This document shows positions 1 through 9,419 of a stretch of DNA of 64,000 nt, piece after piece. The notes beneath the pieces were generated by a model. That model had not been told where the DNA came from. It made no database searches and saw only the letters and a program-made list of their open reading frames with translations. Origin of the DNA: Desulfovibrio sp. TomC (GTDB lineage Bacteria; Desulfobacterota; Desulfovibrionia; Desulfovibrionales; Desulfovibrionaceae); assembly GCF_000801335.2 (NCBI RefSeq), contig NZ_JSEH01000002.1, positions 278,289 to 342,288 on the forward strand, written 5' to 3'. Made by a program: the position numbers and the translations under genes. Every line of letters starts with the position of its first letter. Positions within the stretch are counted from its first letter, which is position 1.

Positions 1-166
1 GACGAATCAGCCAATAGGCGCTGAACATGCCGACCATGAGCAGTGAGCCGTGGGCGAAGTTGACGACCTTCATCACGCCGAAAATCAGCGTGAGTCCAAG
101 GGCCGTCAGCCCGTACATGGCTCCCATCATGGCGCCGTTAAGCGTCGCCTGAATCACCGCGGTCAT
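1..166 (-). CDS. livH: Branched-chain amino acid ABC transporter permease LivH (N-terminal part)
   Basis: Only the first 55 codons are inside the window; the gene runs off the left edge. The protein begins MTAVIQATLNGAMMGAMYG and continues LTALGLTLIFGVMKVVNFAHG, the hallmark start of LivH-type inner-membrane permeases: a first membrane helix followed by the F-G-V-x-x-x-x-N-F-A-H-G segment. The family forms a heterodimeric channel with LivM and imports branched-chain or related amino acids delivered by a periplasmic binding protein. It lies 66 bases downstream of the livK-type gene on the same strand, so it belongs to the same operon. The ATPases and LivM are presumably beyond the edge. Confidence 0.85.
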   Translation of the reverse strand, partial: MTAVIQATLNGAMMGAMYGLTALGLTLIFGVMKVVNFAHGSLLMVGMFSAYWLIR

Positions 167-232
167 GAGGCCTCTCCGGACGTTTGGCCCCGGACCGGCA
201 CGGACCGATCCGGGGCGTTGGTGCCATGAATG

Positions 233-1480
233 CTATTTATTGGCCGGGAAGACCGGGGTGTAACCGGCGCGGCGGGCGGCTTTCGGCCATACGGTGACGC
301 GCTCGGGCTTGCCGTTCACATTGGCCACCTGGACAATGACGATGCCGGCGTTCTTGTTCTGTCCGGTCTCGTCGAACTGGACGCCGTCGTAGGAGACGAC
401 CATACCCGGTCCGGTGGTCAGGTTGGTGGTGGCCAGGGCCTCGCGGATCTTGGCCGGATCGGTGGAAGCAGCGCGCTCCAGGGCGTCGGCGATGACGTAC
501 ATGGCGACGTAGGCGTCAACCGACTCGCCGGTCAGGTCGTAGCCGTACTTCTTTTTGAACTTCTCGTTGGCGGGCTTGGCCTGGGGCTTGTTGACGTCGG
601 TGTTCCACTCGACTTCGTCAAAGATGCCAAGGGCGTTGGTGTCGGTATTGTCCAGGAAGGTGGGATCGGCATGGCCGCCGCCGCTGGCCAGGACGACTTT
701 GGGCTTGAGCTGCATTTCAGCCATGGTGTTGGTCAACAGGATGGCGTCGGCCGCGTTGGAGACCAGCATGACGATGTCGGGGTTGGCCGACTTGAGCTTG
801 GTCACGACCGGGGTCAGGTCGGTGGCGGTTGAGGGATACGGCTCGTCCAGAACGATCTCGTAGCCGTCTTTCTTGGCCAGCTCGCGCCATTTCTCGGCAA
901 AGCCGGTGCCCCAGTCGCCGTTTTCAAAGAGGAAGGCGATCTTTTTGAGCTTCACGCCGGTTTCTTCCTGCATGTCTTTCAGGAAGCGGAATTGGTCGCG
1001 CACCCACCAGGAGTCCTTGGCGGCGATGCGGAAGACGTTTTTAAAGCCACGCTCGGTAATGGTGTCGCGCACGGCAACCGGCACCACAAAGGGGATGCCG
1101 TAGCGCTCGGCCACCTGGGTGGCCGGGTAGGTGACGGCGGAGTTCCAGCAGCCGGTCATGAGGTTGACCTTCTCGGTATTGATCAAGCGCTCGGTCTCGG
1201 TGACGCCGACGGTGGGGTCGGACTTGCTGTCGGCATAGACCAGCTCCAGCTTGGCTCCGCCCAGCGACTTGATGCCGCCGGCGGCGTTGATCTCTTCCAC
1301 AGCCATTTCCCGGGCCTGCTTGCCCTGGACGCCGACCGAGGCCGAGGGGCCGGAGAGCGGCTCGACGTTGCCGATTTTGACGGTTTTGTCAGCGGCCAGG
1401 GCCGGGACGGCGAACAGGGCGGCGGAGAGGGCCACGCCCATACAGCCGGCCAAAAGCGACGTAAAAGAACCGTTTTTCAT
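233..1480 (-). CDS. livK: Periplasmic amino-acid-binding protein of a LivK-type ABC transporter
   Basis: The protein has 415 residues and opens with a Sec signal peptide: positive MKN, a hydrophobic stretch over about residues 8-28, and a VPALA-A cleavage site. The mature part begins with KIGNVEPLSGPSASVG, the usual opening of periplasmic-binding-protein type I (ANF-receptor fold) Leu/Ile/Val-binding proteins. It later has LINTEKVNLMTG and a GESVDAYVAMYVIADAL helix as in that family. The start at 1480 is chosen because it gives a clean signal peptide and has an AAAGGGGTG ribosome site upstream; a longer open frame upstream is an artefact. Its position between an aminotransferase gene and livH suggests uptake of the amino acid that the aminotransferase consumes. 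The exact ligand cannot be read from the sequence. Confidence 0.88.
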   Translation of the reverse strand: MKNGSFTSLLAGCMGVALSAALFAVPALAADKTVKIGNVEPLSGPSASVGVQGKQAREMAVEEINAAGGIKSLGGAKLELVYADSKSDPTVGVTETERLINTEKVNLMTGCWNSAVTYPATQVAERYGIPFVVPVAVRDTITERGFKNVFRIAAKDSWWVRDQFRFLKDMQEETGVKLKKIAFLFENGDWGTGFAEKWRELAKKDGYEIVLDEPYPSTATDLTPVVTKLKSANPDIVMLVSNAADAILLTNTMAEMQLKPKVVLASGGGHADPTFLDNTDTNALGIFDEVEWNTDVNKPQAKPANEKFKKKYGYDLTGESVDAYVAMYVIADALERAASTDPAKIREALATTNLTTGPGMVVSYDGVQFDETGQNKNAGIVIVQVANVNGKPERVTVWPKAARRAGYTPVFPANK

Positions 1481-1532
1481 GCCTACACCCCTTTGTTGGT
1501 TGTCGGTTGCCTGTGTCGGACCGTGTTGCCAG

Positions 1533-2858
1533 CTATTTGCCGAGGGTCTTGGACACCTCGCGGATGCCTTCTTCCATGATGTCGAGGCCGCGTTCGAGCT
1601 GCTCGCGGGTGATGACCAGAGGCATAAGCACTCGGATACAGTTGCCGAAGTTGCCGCAGGACAGCACGAGCAAGCCGTTGTCCTGGCAGAACTTGGCCAC
1701 GCCCTTGGCCGCTTCCGGGCACGGGGTCTTGGCGGCGCGGTCCGAGACGAATTCCAGGGCGCGCATGGCCCCCAGGCCGCGTTCGTCGCCAATCAGTTCG
1801 TACTGTTTCTTGAAGGCGGCAAAGCGCCGTTTGACGGCGTTGCCCAGGCGCTCGGCCTTGGCCAGCAGGTTGTCCTGCTCAAAGATGTCCATGACGGCAA
1901 GGCCAGCCCGGCAGGCCAGCGGATTGCCGCCATAGGTGCCGCCGATGCCGCCGGGAGCCACGGAATCCATGATTTCGGCCTTGCCGACCACGCCGGCGAG
2001 CGGCAACCCGCCGCCCATGGACTTGGCCACGCACATGAGGTCGGGAGTGACGCCGAAGTGTTCCATGGCAAAGAGCTTGGAGGTGCGGCCAAAGCCGGAC
2101 TGGATCTCGTCGGCCACGAACACGATGCCGGTCTCGTCGCAGATGGCCCGTATTTTTTCGAAGAATTCCTTGGGCGGGACAACAAAGCCGCCTTCGCCCT
2201 GGACCGGCTCGGCCACGATGCAGGCGATGTTCTCGGCGGCGGCAGTGCCTACGAAGAATTCACGCATCTTGTCGGCGCAGGCTACGCCGCACTTGGGATA
2301 GGTCAGGCCCAGCGGGCAGCGGTAGCAGTAGGCGTAGTAGGGGTACTGGTAGACTTCAGGAGCCATGGGACCGAAGCCGAACTTGTAGGGTTTGACCTTG
2401 CTGGTCATGGACATGGCCATCAGGGAGCGGCCGTGGAAGGCGTTTTTCATGGCTACGACGCCGCTGCGGCCGGTGTGGCAGCGGGCAATCTTGACGGCGT
2501 TTTCCACCGCCTCGGAGCCGCTGTTAACGAACATGGCCTTCTTGTCGCCCTCGCCCGGAGCCGCGTCACAGAGGCGTTTGGCCAGCATGACGTAGGGTTC
2601 GTACATGGTGACCATGGAGCAGGTGTGGAGATAACGCCCGGCTTGGTCCTTGATGGCGGCCACGACTTTGGGGTGGCAGTGTCCGACGTTGAGTACGCCG
2701 ATGCCGCCGACGAAATCGATGAACTCGCGTCCGGTGACGTCGCGAAGCAAAGCGCCCTTGGCAGATTCGACGAAAAAGGGCGTGGCGTTGGGATGTCCCT
2801 TGGGGACATAACGGTCGCGCAGTGCTTGCAGTTCTTGCGCCTTATCGGTGGTGTTCAC
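1533..2858 (-). CDS. gabT: Class-III PLP aminotransferase, 4-aminobutyrate aminotransferase type
   Basis: The protein has 441 residues, fold type I, omega-amino-acid aminotransferase family. VNSGSEAVENAVK (about 111-123) binds the PLP phosphate. VADEIQSGFGRT contains Asp250, which contacts the PLP ring nitrogen. AKSMGGGLPL carries the Schiff-base Lys279, and GGTYGGNPLA follows. The reaction is transfer of an amino group from an omega-amino acid such as GABA to 2-oxoglutarate; the true donor could also be a branched-chain or other omega-amino acid. Residues 178-194 hold four cysteines (C-x2-C-x8-C-x3-C), an insert I recall from some clostridial and archaeal relatives but not from E. coli GabT. 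It is the first gene of the unit with livK and livH and lies just below a sigma-54-type promoter. Confidence 0.85.
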   Translation of the reverse strand: MNTTDKAQELQALRDRYVPKGHPNATPFFVESAKGALLRDVTGREFIDFVGGIGVLNVGHCHPKVVAAIKDQAGRYLHTCSMVTMYEPYVMLAKRLCDAAPGEGDKKAMFVNSGSEAVENAVKIARCHTGRSGVVAMKNAFHGRSLMAMSMTSKVKPYKFGFGPMAPEVYQYPYYAYCYRCPLGLTYPKCGVACADKMREFFVGTAAAENIACIVAEPVQGEGGFVVPPKEFFEKIRAICDETGIVFVADEIQSGFGRTSKLFAMEHFGVTPDLMCVAKSMGGGLPLAGVVGKAEIMDSVAPGGIGGTYGGNPLACRAGLAVMDIFEQDNLLAKAERLGNAVKRRFAAFKKQYELIGDERGLGAMRALEFVSDRAAKTPCPEAAKGVAKFCQDNGLLVLSCGNFGNCIRVLMPLVITREQLERGLDIMEEGIREVSKTLGK

Positions 2859-2935
2859 GGATCATCCTCGGATGTTTCGGTTTATGGCGACAGTGCCTCG
2901 TACTAAAATGCACATAGACGGTAACAGGTCTTTCC

Positions 2936-2951
2936 AGCAAGAACCGGGCCT
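2936..2951 (-). promoter_or_regulatory. Sigma-54 (-24/-12) promoter of the gabT-livK-livH operon
   Basis: Read on the minus strand the sequence is AGGCCCGGTTCTTGCT. It has the invariant GG (2950-2949) and GC (2938-2937) separated by exactly 10 bases, as in the consensus TGGCACG-N4-TTGCW. Transcription would start near 2925, about 67 bases before the gabT start. The gene directly upstream encodes a sigma-54 enhancer-binding protein, which supports the call. The first half is imperfect (A for T, C for A). Confidence 0.65.
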
Positions 2952-3009
2952 TCTTTGTAAATTGTGTTATTTTAGTGAGTTGATAATTTCATGTTGCTTT
3001 GAAGTGCAG

Positions 3010-3035
3010 TTGTTGATTCATGACTGAATCAACAA
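3010..3035. promoter_or_regulatory. 11-bp inverted repeat, likely enhancer site for the sigma-54 activator
   Basis: A perfect palindrome has arms TTGTTGATTCA (3010-3020) and TGAATCAACAA (3025-3035) around a 4-base spacer. Its centre lies about 97 bases upstream of the predicted start site, a normal distance for an enhancer-binding-protein site. A weaker copy, TGACTCA-N3-TGAATCA, lies at 3083-3099. The rest of the 2859-3201 gap is markedly more AT-rich than its surroundings and holds no supported gene. Confidence 0.55.
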
Positions 3036-3201
3036 AAATGCAAAAAAATAATCATAACAGGATATTAGTCGATGAACAGTTCTGACTCAGGATGAATCAC
3101 AGCGATACAGCCGCTCAAACCACTCGAAATCCCGCATGAATATTTTGCACATTGACCGGAAATTGATGATAATATCAATAGATCCTGGATGTTATCCGCA
3201 A

Positions 3202-3245
3202 AACGGGAAAAACCGGGACAACGCCTGAAAAGGCGTTTCCCGGTC
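3202..3245 (-). terminator. Rho-independent terminator after the sigma-54 activator gene
   Basis: On the minus strand, ACCGGGA and ACGCCT pair with AGGCGT and TCCCGGT around a GAAA-type loop, with one 2-base internal mismatch, and the stem is followed by TTTTT-CCC-GTTTT. It starts about 30 bases after the activator stop codon, so it separates the regulator transcript from the gabT operon. Confidence 0.7.
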
Positions 3246-3275
3246 CTGGCTCAACGAGGCTGATGCAAAAATGAA

Positions 3276-4976
<1,701 letters not shown>

Positions 4977-5095
4977 GGCGGGTATGCATTCTCCGTCGGG
5001 TCAGATCGTTTGAGGCGGTACAGATGGTGGTACGGCTCACATGGCACGAAAGGCGGGCCGGGCGCAACGCCGGGGTGGAGTCTGGGCCTGCCTGC

Positions 5096-5815
5096 CTACA
5101 GGCAGACCGTCTTCCTGCCCAAGGCCCGGACGAGCGCGTCGGCCAAGTGGTCGCTGACACTTGTAAGCGACTCCTCGCCGCCCAGGGCAAACCGCTGGTT
5201 CACCTCCAATTCCACGCCCATGTACCTCTCACCGAAGCGGCGGCGCAAGGCGGTCGCCAGTCCGTCGGATACCCCGCGATAGGGATAGTTGCGCCGCACA
5301 ATGAGATCATTGTCCAGACAAGCCAGCTCACGCAACCAGCGGGCGCAAAACGTTTTTTCCGCTATCCTGCCGGGATCGTAGAGAAAGCCAACATCGCAAT
5401 GGCGGGTTACTTCGCCCAAGCGCGGGGTGAAGCTGTGGCTGGCAATGTGGAGCACGGTTGCCCCGCCGGCCAAGCCGTCGGCCACCAAGCGAGCCACGGC
5501 CTCGCGGTGGGGATGGTAGTGGGCGGCCAGGATGGCCTGCCTGGCGGCGCGGGGCAGGCCCTTTGTCACACCCGAGAAAAGCCGGGGATGTCCGACCGAA
5601 CGGTTGAGGTCCACGAGCAGGCGGCTGACCGTGGCGGCGAGCAGCGGGGCGGCTACGGCCCGGGCCAGCGCCTGGGCCGTGGCCAGCGCGCCGAGGTCGA
5701 AGCCCCGGTGGCTGGCCAGGACCTCGCCCCAGTCGGCAAAAAACGGGGCATAGTCCCCGGGCACGGCATTGCCGCCGTGCTCACAGGTAATAAGAAGCGC
5801 CCAGGATGCCGACAT
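5096..5815 (-). CDS. N-formylglutamate amidohydrolase family enzyme
   Basis: The protein has 239 residues. LLITCEHGGNAVP (about 7-19) and LLVDLNRSVGHPRLFS are the signatures of the FGase superfamily, Zn-dependent amidohydrolases related to HutG of histidine breakdown. IASHSF, with a conserved His, lies further on. No hut genes are nearby, so a role in histidine catabolism is unlikely. The start at 5815 overlaps the upstream GCS2-type gene by 35 bases, which suggests translational coupling. It is the last gene of the four-gene ligase/peptidase operon. By context it probably cleaves an amide bond in, or frees a carboxylate from, the product of the two ligases. The substrate is unknown. Confidence 0.8.
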   Translation of the reverse strand: MSASWALLITCEHGGNAVPGDYAPFFADWGEVLASHRGFDLGALATAQALARAVAAPLLAATVSRLLVDLNRSVGHPRLFSGVTKGLPRAARQAILAAHYHPHREAVARLVADGLAGGATVLHIASHSFTPRLGEVTRHCDVGFLYDPGRIAEKTFCARWLRELACLDNDLIVRRNYPYRGVSDGLATALRRRFGERYMGVELEVNQRFALGGEESLTSVSDHLADALVRALGRKTVCL

Positions 5816-7046
5816 TGAACGGCTCGTTTCGGATGAGGCAATCCGCCAGCTGGCCGTAGATGCGTTTGATGGTGCCCGGGCGATAGTCCCCGTCCACGGC
5901 GGCCAGGATGCGCCGGGCCAGACTCGATTGATCGACCAGGACGCCAAGCGCCTTTTCCCAGTCCGGATCAAAATCCATGGTCGGCAGGGCGCTTAGGGCC
6001 AGCCGCCGCCAGATGACCCTGGCTGGGATGTATGACGGGGCATAGACGCCAAAGAGCCGGGCATAATCTTCGGAAACCTTGGTGCGTCCGGCGTCGTGGA
6101 CCGTCTTGCCCAGGATGTCGGCGAGTTCGCGAGTGCCCCAGGCCTTCTGCTCCTCGTAGGTGGACCAACGTTCTTCAACCAGACCTTTAAGAGCGGCCAC
6201 CACCACCCCGGCCAGGGCGAAATCGGCAGCCGGGCACTCCTGGGTGTCGAGCACCCGGATTTCGATGGTGGAGCGCTCGAACCGGGGGATCGCCCCGCGG
6301 GCATTGAGAAAATCACCGTGGAGCAGGCCGTCCGGGTCCAAGGGGGCAATGTCGCGGTAGAGGGGCTCAAGCACGCGCTGGTGGTATTCATCCATGGAAA
6401 ACACCGCTTCCGGGATGACCAGGCCCATGACCGAGGGGACCCGATCGGCGTTGTGGGCATAGTATTCCATCCGGGTGTCCAGAAAACCCGTGGCCTTGCC
6501 GTTGAGAATGGGCGTGGAGGCGGCTAGGGCCGGCATGATGGGCAGGAGCACCCGAATGGCGGCATGGAGCCGGCCGAACTCGTCATCACCCTTGAAGGGC
6601 AGGTTGATGTGCATGCTTTGCAGGTTGGCCCAGCCATGACCCTTGCAATTAAAGATACTGTCAAAGGTCCGGTAGAGGTCGCCATTCTCGTGGGGCCACA
6701 GCACGGTTTCCTTGAAAGGGTCCATGAGGGGGTGGGCGCCGGTGGGCAGCAGGCGCGCGCCAAGCGGTGCCAGCAATGCGTCGGCTTTCTCCACGCTCTT
6801 GGCAAAAGCGGCAGCCAGGCCCTTGAGACTCTTGGCCGGCTTGGTCACTTTCATTTCCAGCACATGGGCCACCAGTTCGTTGGACCAGGTGACCGGCCCC
6901 ATGACCGCGTCGCAGGCCCCTTGCTGGCCGGCGGCTGCCGCCAGCAGGGCGTCGGCCACGGGTTTGATCTCAAGCGTTTCCCGATCCACGATCATGTATT
7001 CGATCTCGATGCCGAAAGCGGAAAAAAGCGGTCTGGCCTTGGTCAT
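5781..7046 (-). CDS. GCS2-family carboxylate-amine ligase (glutamate-cysteine ligase-like)
   Basis: The protein has 421 residues. FSAFGIEIEYMIVDRETLE at the N-terminus is the glutamine-synthetase-fold GCS2 signature (G-x-E-x-E-Y). LPTGAHPLMDP and STIEIRVLDTQECP carry further conserved acidic and arginine residues of the ATP/metal site. Members form an amide or peptide bond from a carboxylate (usually glutamate) and an amine using ATP. This one need not make glutathione; the E. coli YbdK branch shows the family is broader. Its ATG overlaps the stop of the upstream ATP-grasp gene by 4 bases (ATGA). The pairing with a second ligase and two hydrolases points to a small metabolite pathway. Confidence 0.85.
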   Translation of the reverse strand: MTKARPLFSAFGIEIEYMIVDRETLEIKPVADALLAAAAGQQGACDAVMGPVTWSNELVAHVLEMKVTKPAKSLKGLAAAFAKSVEKADALLAPLGARLLPTGAHPLMDPFKETVLWPHENGDLYRTFDSIFNCKGHGWANLQSMHINLPFKGDDEFGRLHAAIRVLLPIMPALAASTPILNGKATGFLDTRMEYYAHNADRVPSVMGLVIPEAVFSMDEYHQRVLEPLYRDIAPLDPDGLLHGDFLNARGAIPRFERSTIEIRVLDTQECPAADFALAGVVVAALKGLVEERWSTYEEQKAWGTRELADILGKTVHDAGRTKVSEDYARLFGVYAPSYIPARVIWRRLALSALPTMDFDPDWEKALGVLVDQSSLARRILAAVDGDYRPGTIKRIYGQLADCLIRNEPFNVGILGASYYL

Positions 7047-8518
7047 ATATTGAGGCTCCCGGTTTTACGGCGTTCAATGCGTTTGAGAAAGACTTCCATC
7101 ACCCGCAGATAGAGTTCATCCTGCAGGACTTCGTCTTCGTAGCCGACATCGATATTGGGGTTGTCGTTGACTTCGATGACGTAGACCTTGTCCCCAACCT
7201 GCTTGAGATCGACGCCATACAGGCCGTCGCCGATGGCCGAGGCCGCCTTGAGCGCCGCGTTGATCACTTTTTTGGGTACCTTGGCCACCGGCAGGGTTTC
7301 CACCCGGCCATAGATGTCCTTGCCGGACTTTCCCTTGAGGAGAATCTGCCAGTGCCCGGCGGCCATGTAATACTTGCAGGCGAAAAGGGGGCGCTTGTCC
7401 AGAATGCCGATGCGCCAGTCATAGTCCGAGGGCAGGTATTCCTGGGCTATGACCAGATCGGATTTGGCCAGGAGGCGTCGGGCTTCCTGGATAAGGGCGT
7501 CGGATTCGCGCACCAGGACCACGCCCTGGGAAAAGGCGCTGTCGGGTTGCTTGAGCACGCAGGGCAGGGACAGCTCTTCCAGGATGTGGTCGATGTTCTT
7601 GCAGTGGGCGATGATGGTGCGCGGGGCCGGTATTTTGTGCCGAGCCAGCACCTCGGCCAGATAGACCTTGTTGGAGCAGCGCAGGATCGATTCCGGATCG
7701 TCGATGACAACCAACCCTTCGGCTGCGGCTTTTCGGGCCATGCGATAGGTGTGGTGGTCGACGTTGGTAGTTTCGCGGATAAAAAGGGCGTCAAACTCGG
7801 AGAGCCGGTTGGAATCCTCCCGGGTGATGATTTCAACGCCAAGTCCCAGGTTCTCGGCCGCCTTGGTGAAGCGCTTGATGGCCCGGGCGTCCGAGGGGGC
7901 GCGCTGTTCCTCGGGATCGTGCAAGATGGCCAGGTCGTAGCGGCTGACCTGGCGTTTGGGGATGCTGACTTTCTTGCCGGTGAAATAGTCGGCGGACACG
8001 GCTTCGGCGAAATCGCGCTCCTCCTCGGGAATATCGCGTACGGACAGGGGGGAGACGTTTTGCAGCTGCCAGCCATTTTGGAAACTGAGATCGGCCCGCA
8101 GGAAGGGAGCCGGGAAGAGCTTGAACAGCCGTGAGGCCAGTTGCTCCAAACCTTTTTCCGGCGTCTTGCCGAAATAGGCCGAGAAGCTTGTTTTCTCGGG
8201 CGCGCGCTCGGCCAGCACCCGGTCCATGAGCTCGGAGAGTTCTTCCGAGGCCAGCCGGATGATGCCGACCGACTTCATGTCCTGGATGGCGGTAATGGAG
8301 GGCACGGGCCTGTGGCCACGGGCCTCGGCCAGAAGCGAAACGTAGTAGCCCATGGACTGGTAGCGGTAGGAACGGCAGATATTGATGATTTTGACGCCGC
8401 GCAGGGTAGTGAAGGCCTCGTCGGCCAGATAGCTGCGGGCGGCAACGGATTCGACGCCGGAAAAAACCAGGGAACAGTCCTCGGGGTTTTCGATGACCAC
8501 CAGAACGGACACGCTCAC
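7043..8518 (-). CDS. RimK-like ATP-grasp ligase with N-terminal RLAN-type domain
   Basis: The protein has 491 residues. The N-terminal third (SVLVVIENPEDCSLVFSG..., NICRSYRYQSMGYYVSLLAEARGH) matches the RimK-like ATP-grasp N-terminal (RLAN) region that I know from Iyer and Aravind's survey of amidoligases. A RimK-like ATP-grasp domain follows from about residue 290: LPCVLKQPDSAFSQGVVLV binds nucleotide, and YVIEVNDNPNIDVGYED supplies the Mg-binding E-x-N. RimK relatives add glutamate or other amino acids to a carboxylate. It is too long and has the wrong N-terminus for ribosomal-S6-modifying RimK. It overlaps both neighbours by 4 bases (8515-8518 and 7043-7046), so all three are translationally coupled. 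Confidence 0.88.
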   Translation of the reverse strand: MSVSVLVVIENPEDCSLVFSGVESVAARSYLADEAFTTLRGVKIINICRSYRYQSMGYYVSLLAEARGHRPVPSITAIQDMKSVGIIRLASEELSELMDRVLAERAPEKTSFSAYFGKTPEKGLEQLASRLFKLFPAPFLRADLSFQNGWQLQNVSPLSVRDIPEEERDFAEAVSADYFTGKKVSIPKRQVSRYDLAILHDPEEQRAPSDARAIKRFTKAAENLGLGVEIITREDSNRLSEFDALFIRETTNVDHHTYRMARKAAAEGLVVIDDPESILRCSNKVYLAEVLARHKIPAPRTIIAHCKNIDHILEELSLPCVLKQPDSAFSQGVVLVRESDALIQEARRLLAKSDLVIAQEYLPSDYDWRIGILDKRPLFACKYYMAAGHWQILLKGKSGKDIYGRVETLPVAKVPKKVINAALKAASAIGDGLYGVDLKQVGDKVYVIEVNDNPNIDVGYEDEVLQDELYLRVMEVFLKRIERRKTGSLNI

Positions 8519-9279
8519 AAGCTCCTTTGCCGGTCTTCGGACCGACTTTTCTTTTTGGGGGATAAGACGAGCAGATTGGCGTCACAGGTAATGATGCCAA
8601 GCATGACGGCGCATACCAAGTGGTTGAGGGTGACCTCGTAGTACTGGCTGGCGCTTATGGGATTGGGCAGCAGCGGATCGGCGATATGGGTGGTGCGGCT
8701 GGCTGCCTCGTAGCCGTTTAAGACCACAAAATGGCCGGCCGGGCGGCCGCGCAGATCGTCAAAAACCGTGATGCCGTTTTTTTCGCGCTCCCGGGGGGTG
8801 CGGTAAAGATAGGTGGCCGAGAGACCGGCCAGAATGGGGCGGTTGCGTTTGAGGATGGAACGAATGAGCCCGGCCGTGAGATCCTCGAACCGGATTTTGC
8901 CGCCGCGCTGCAAAAAGGCCTGATAGGCAACGGTTGCTTCGCGCAGGCGCGGTTCAGTCTTGTAATGCAATTGATCGGTCAGTTTCCGGGCGAGATCGAC
9001 GTCCGGGGAATCAAACCAGGTGATGTCAAAGACTGTCAGATCAAAAGAATACAGTTTGGCGGCGTAGCCCCGATCCAGGGCGTGGCAGCCAAGGTGGGCG
9101 GCCAGGGTGCCGCCGCCGGGCAGGGTGGTGACCCCGGCGATGACCGAGTCCAGGGAGACCGCGTCGCCGTAGTAGCCGTACACGGCCTGCAGGCAGGTCG
9201 GCCCGCAGGTGGTGTCGTCGGGCTGGGCCTGGATGGAAAGGGCAAGTTTGCTTGATTCCACGACTGTGGGGACTAGCAC
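8515..9279 (-). CDS. C39-like cysteine peptidase of the RimK/GCS2 operon
   Basis: The protein has 254 residues. QAQPDDTTCGPTCL places a catalytic Cys25 with upstream Gln/Asp; GHFVVLNGY gives His183, and HIADPLLPNP gives Asp201. This is the papain/C39-like triad order. The protein has no signal peptide, no transporter domain and no membrane helix, so it is not a bacteriocin-exporter peptidase but the stand-alone type found beside RLAN/RimK ligases. It is the first gene of the operon, and its last four bases are the start of the RimK gene. By context it may trim a peptide tag or the ligase product. The precise substrate cannot be inferred. Confidence 0.8.
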   Translation of the reverse strand: MLVPTVVESSKLALSIQAQPDDTTCGPTCLQAVYGYYGDAVSLDSVIAGVTTLPGGGTLAAHLGCHALDRGYAAKLYSFDLTVFDITWFDSPDVDLARKLTDQLHYKTEPRLREATVAYQAFLQRGGKIRFEDLTAGLIRSILKRNRPILAGLSATYLYRTPREREKNGITVFDDLRGRPAGHFVVLNGYEAASRTTHIADPLLPNPISASQYYEVTLNHLVCAVMLGIITCDANLLVLSPKKKSRSEDRQRSL

Positions 9280-9385
9280 GGGCCGGGTCGGCTGACCATG
9301 GCCCGATTTGTCATATTCGCAGATTTTGCCTGGAATCGCATTGGTTTGGAATGATTTTGACGGGCAGGAAGTTTTTTTGCACCGG

Positions 9386-9417
9386 ACAAAACCCCCGCTT
9401 CCCGGGGAGGGCGGGGC
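9386..9417 (-). terminator. Probable terminator after fliM
   Basis: On the minus strand CCCCGC pairs with GCGGGG across a C-rich 12-base loop, and the stem is followed by GTTTTG, directly after the fliM stop codon. The stem is short and the U-tract weak. Confidence 0.4.
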
Positions 9418-9419
9418 GG

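Noticed and set aside
1251..2906. Long open frame of 551 codons on the plus strand over gabT and livK
   Set aside because: It lies antisense to two genes with clear family motifs and has low-complexity Gly/His/Asp-rich translation, a product of high GC at third codon positions.
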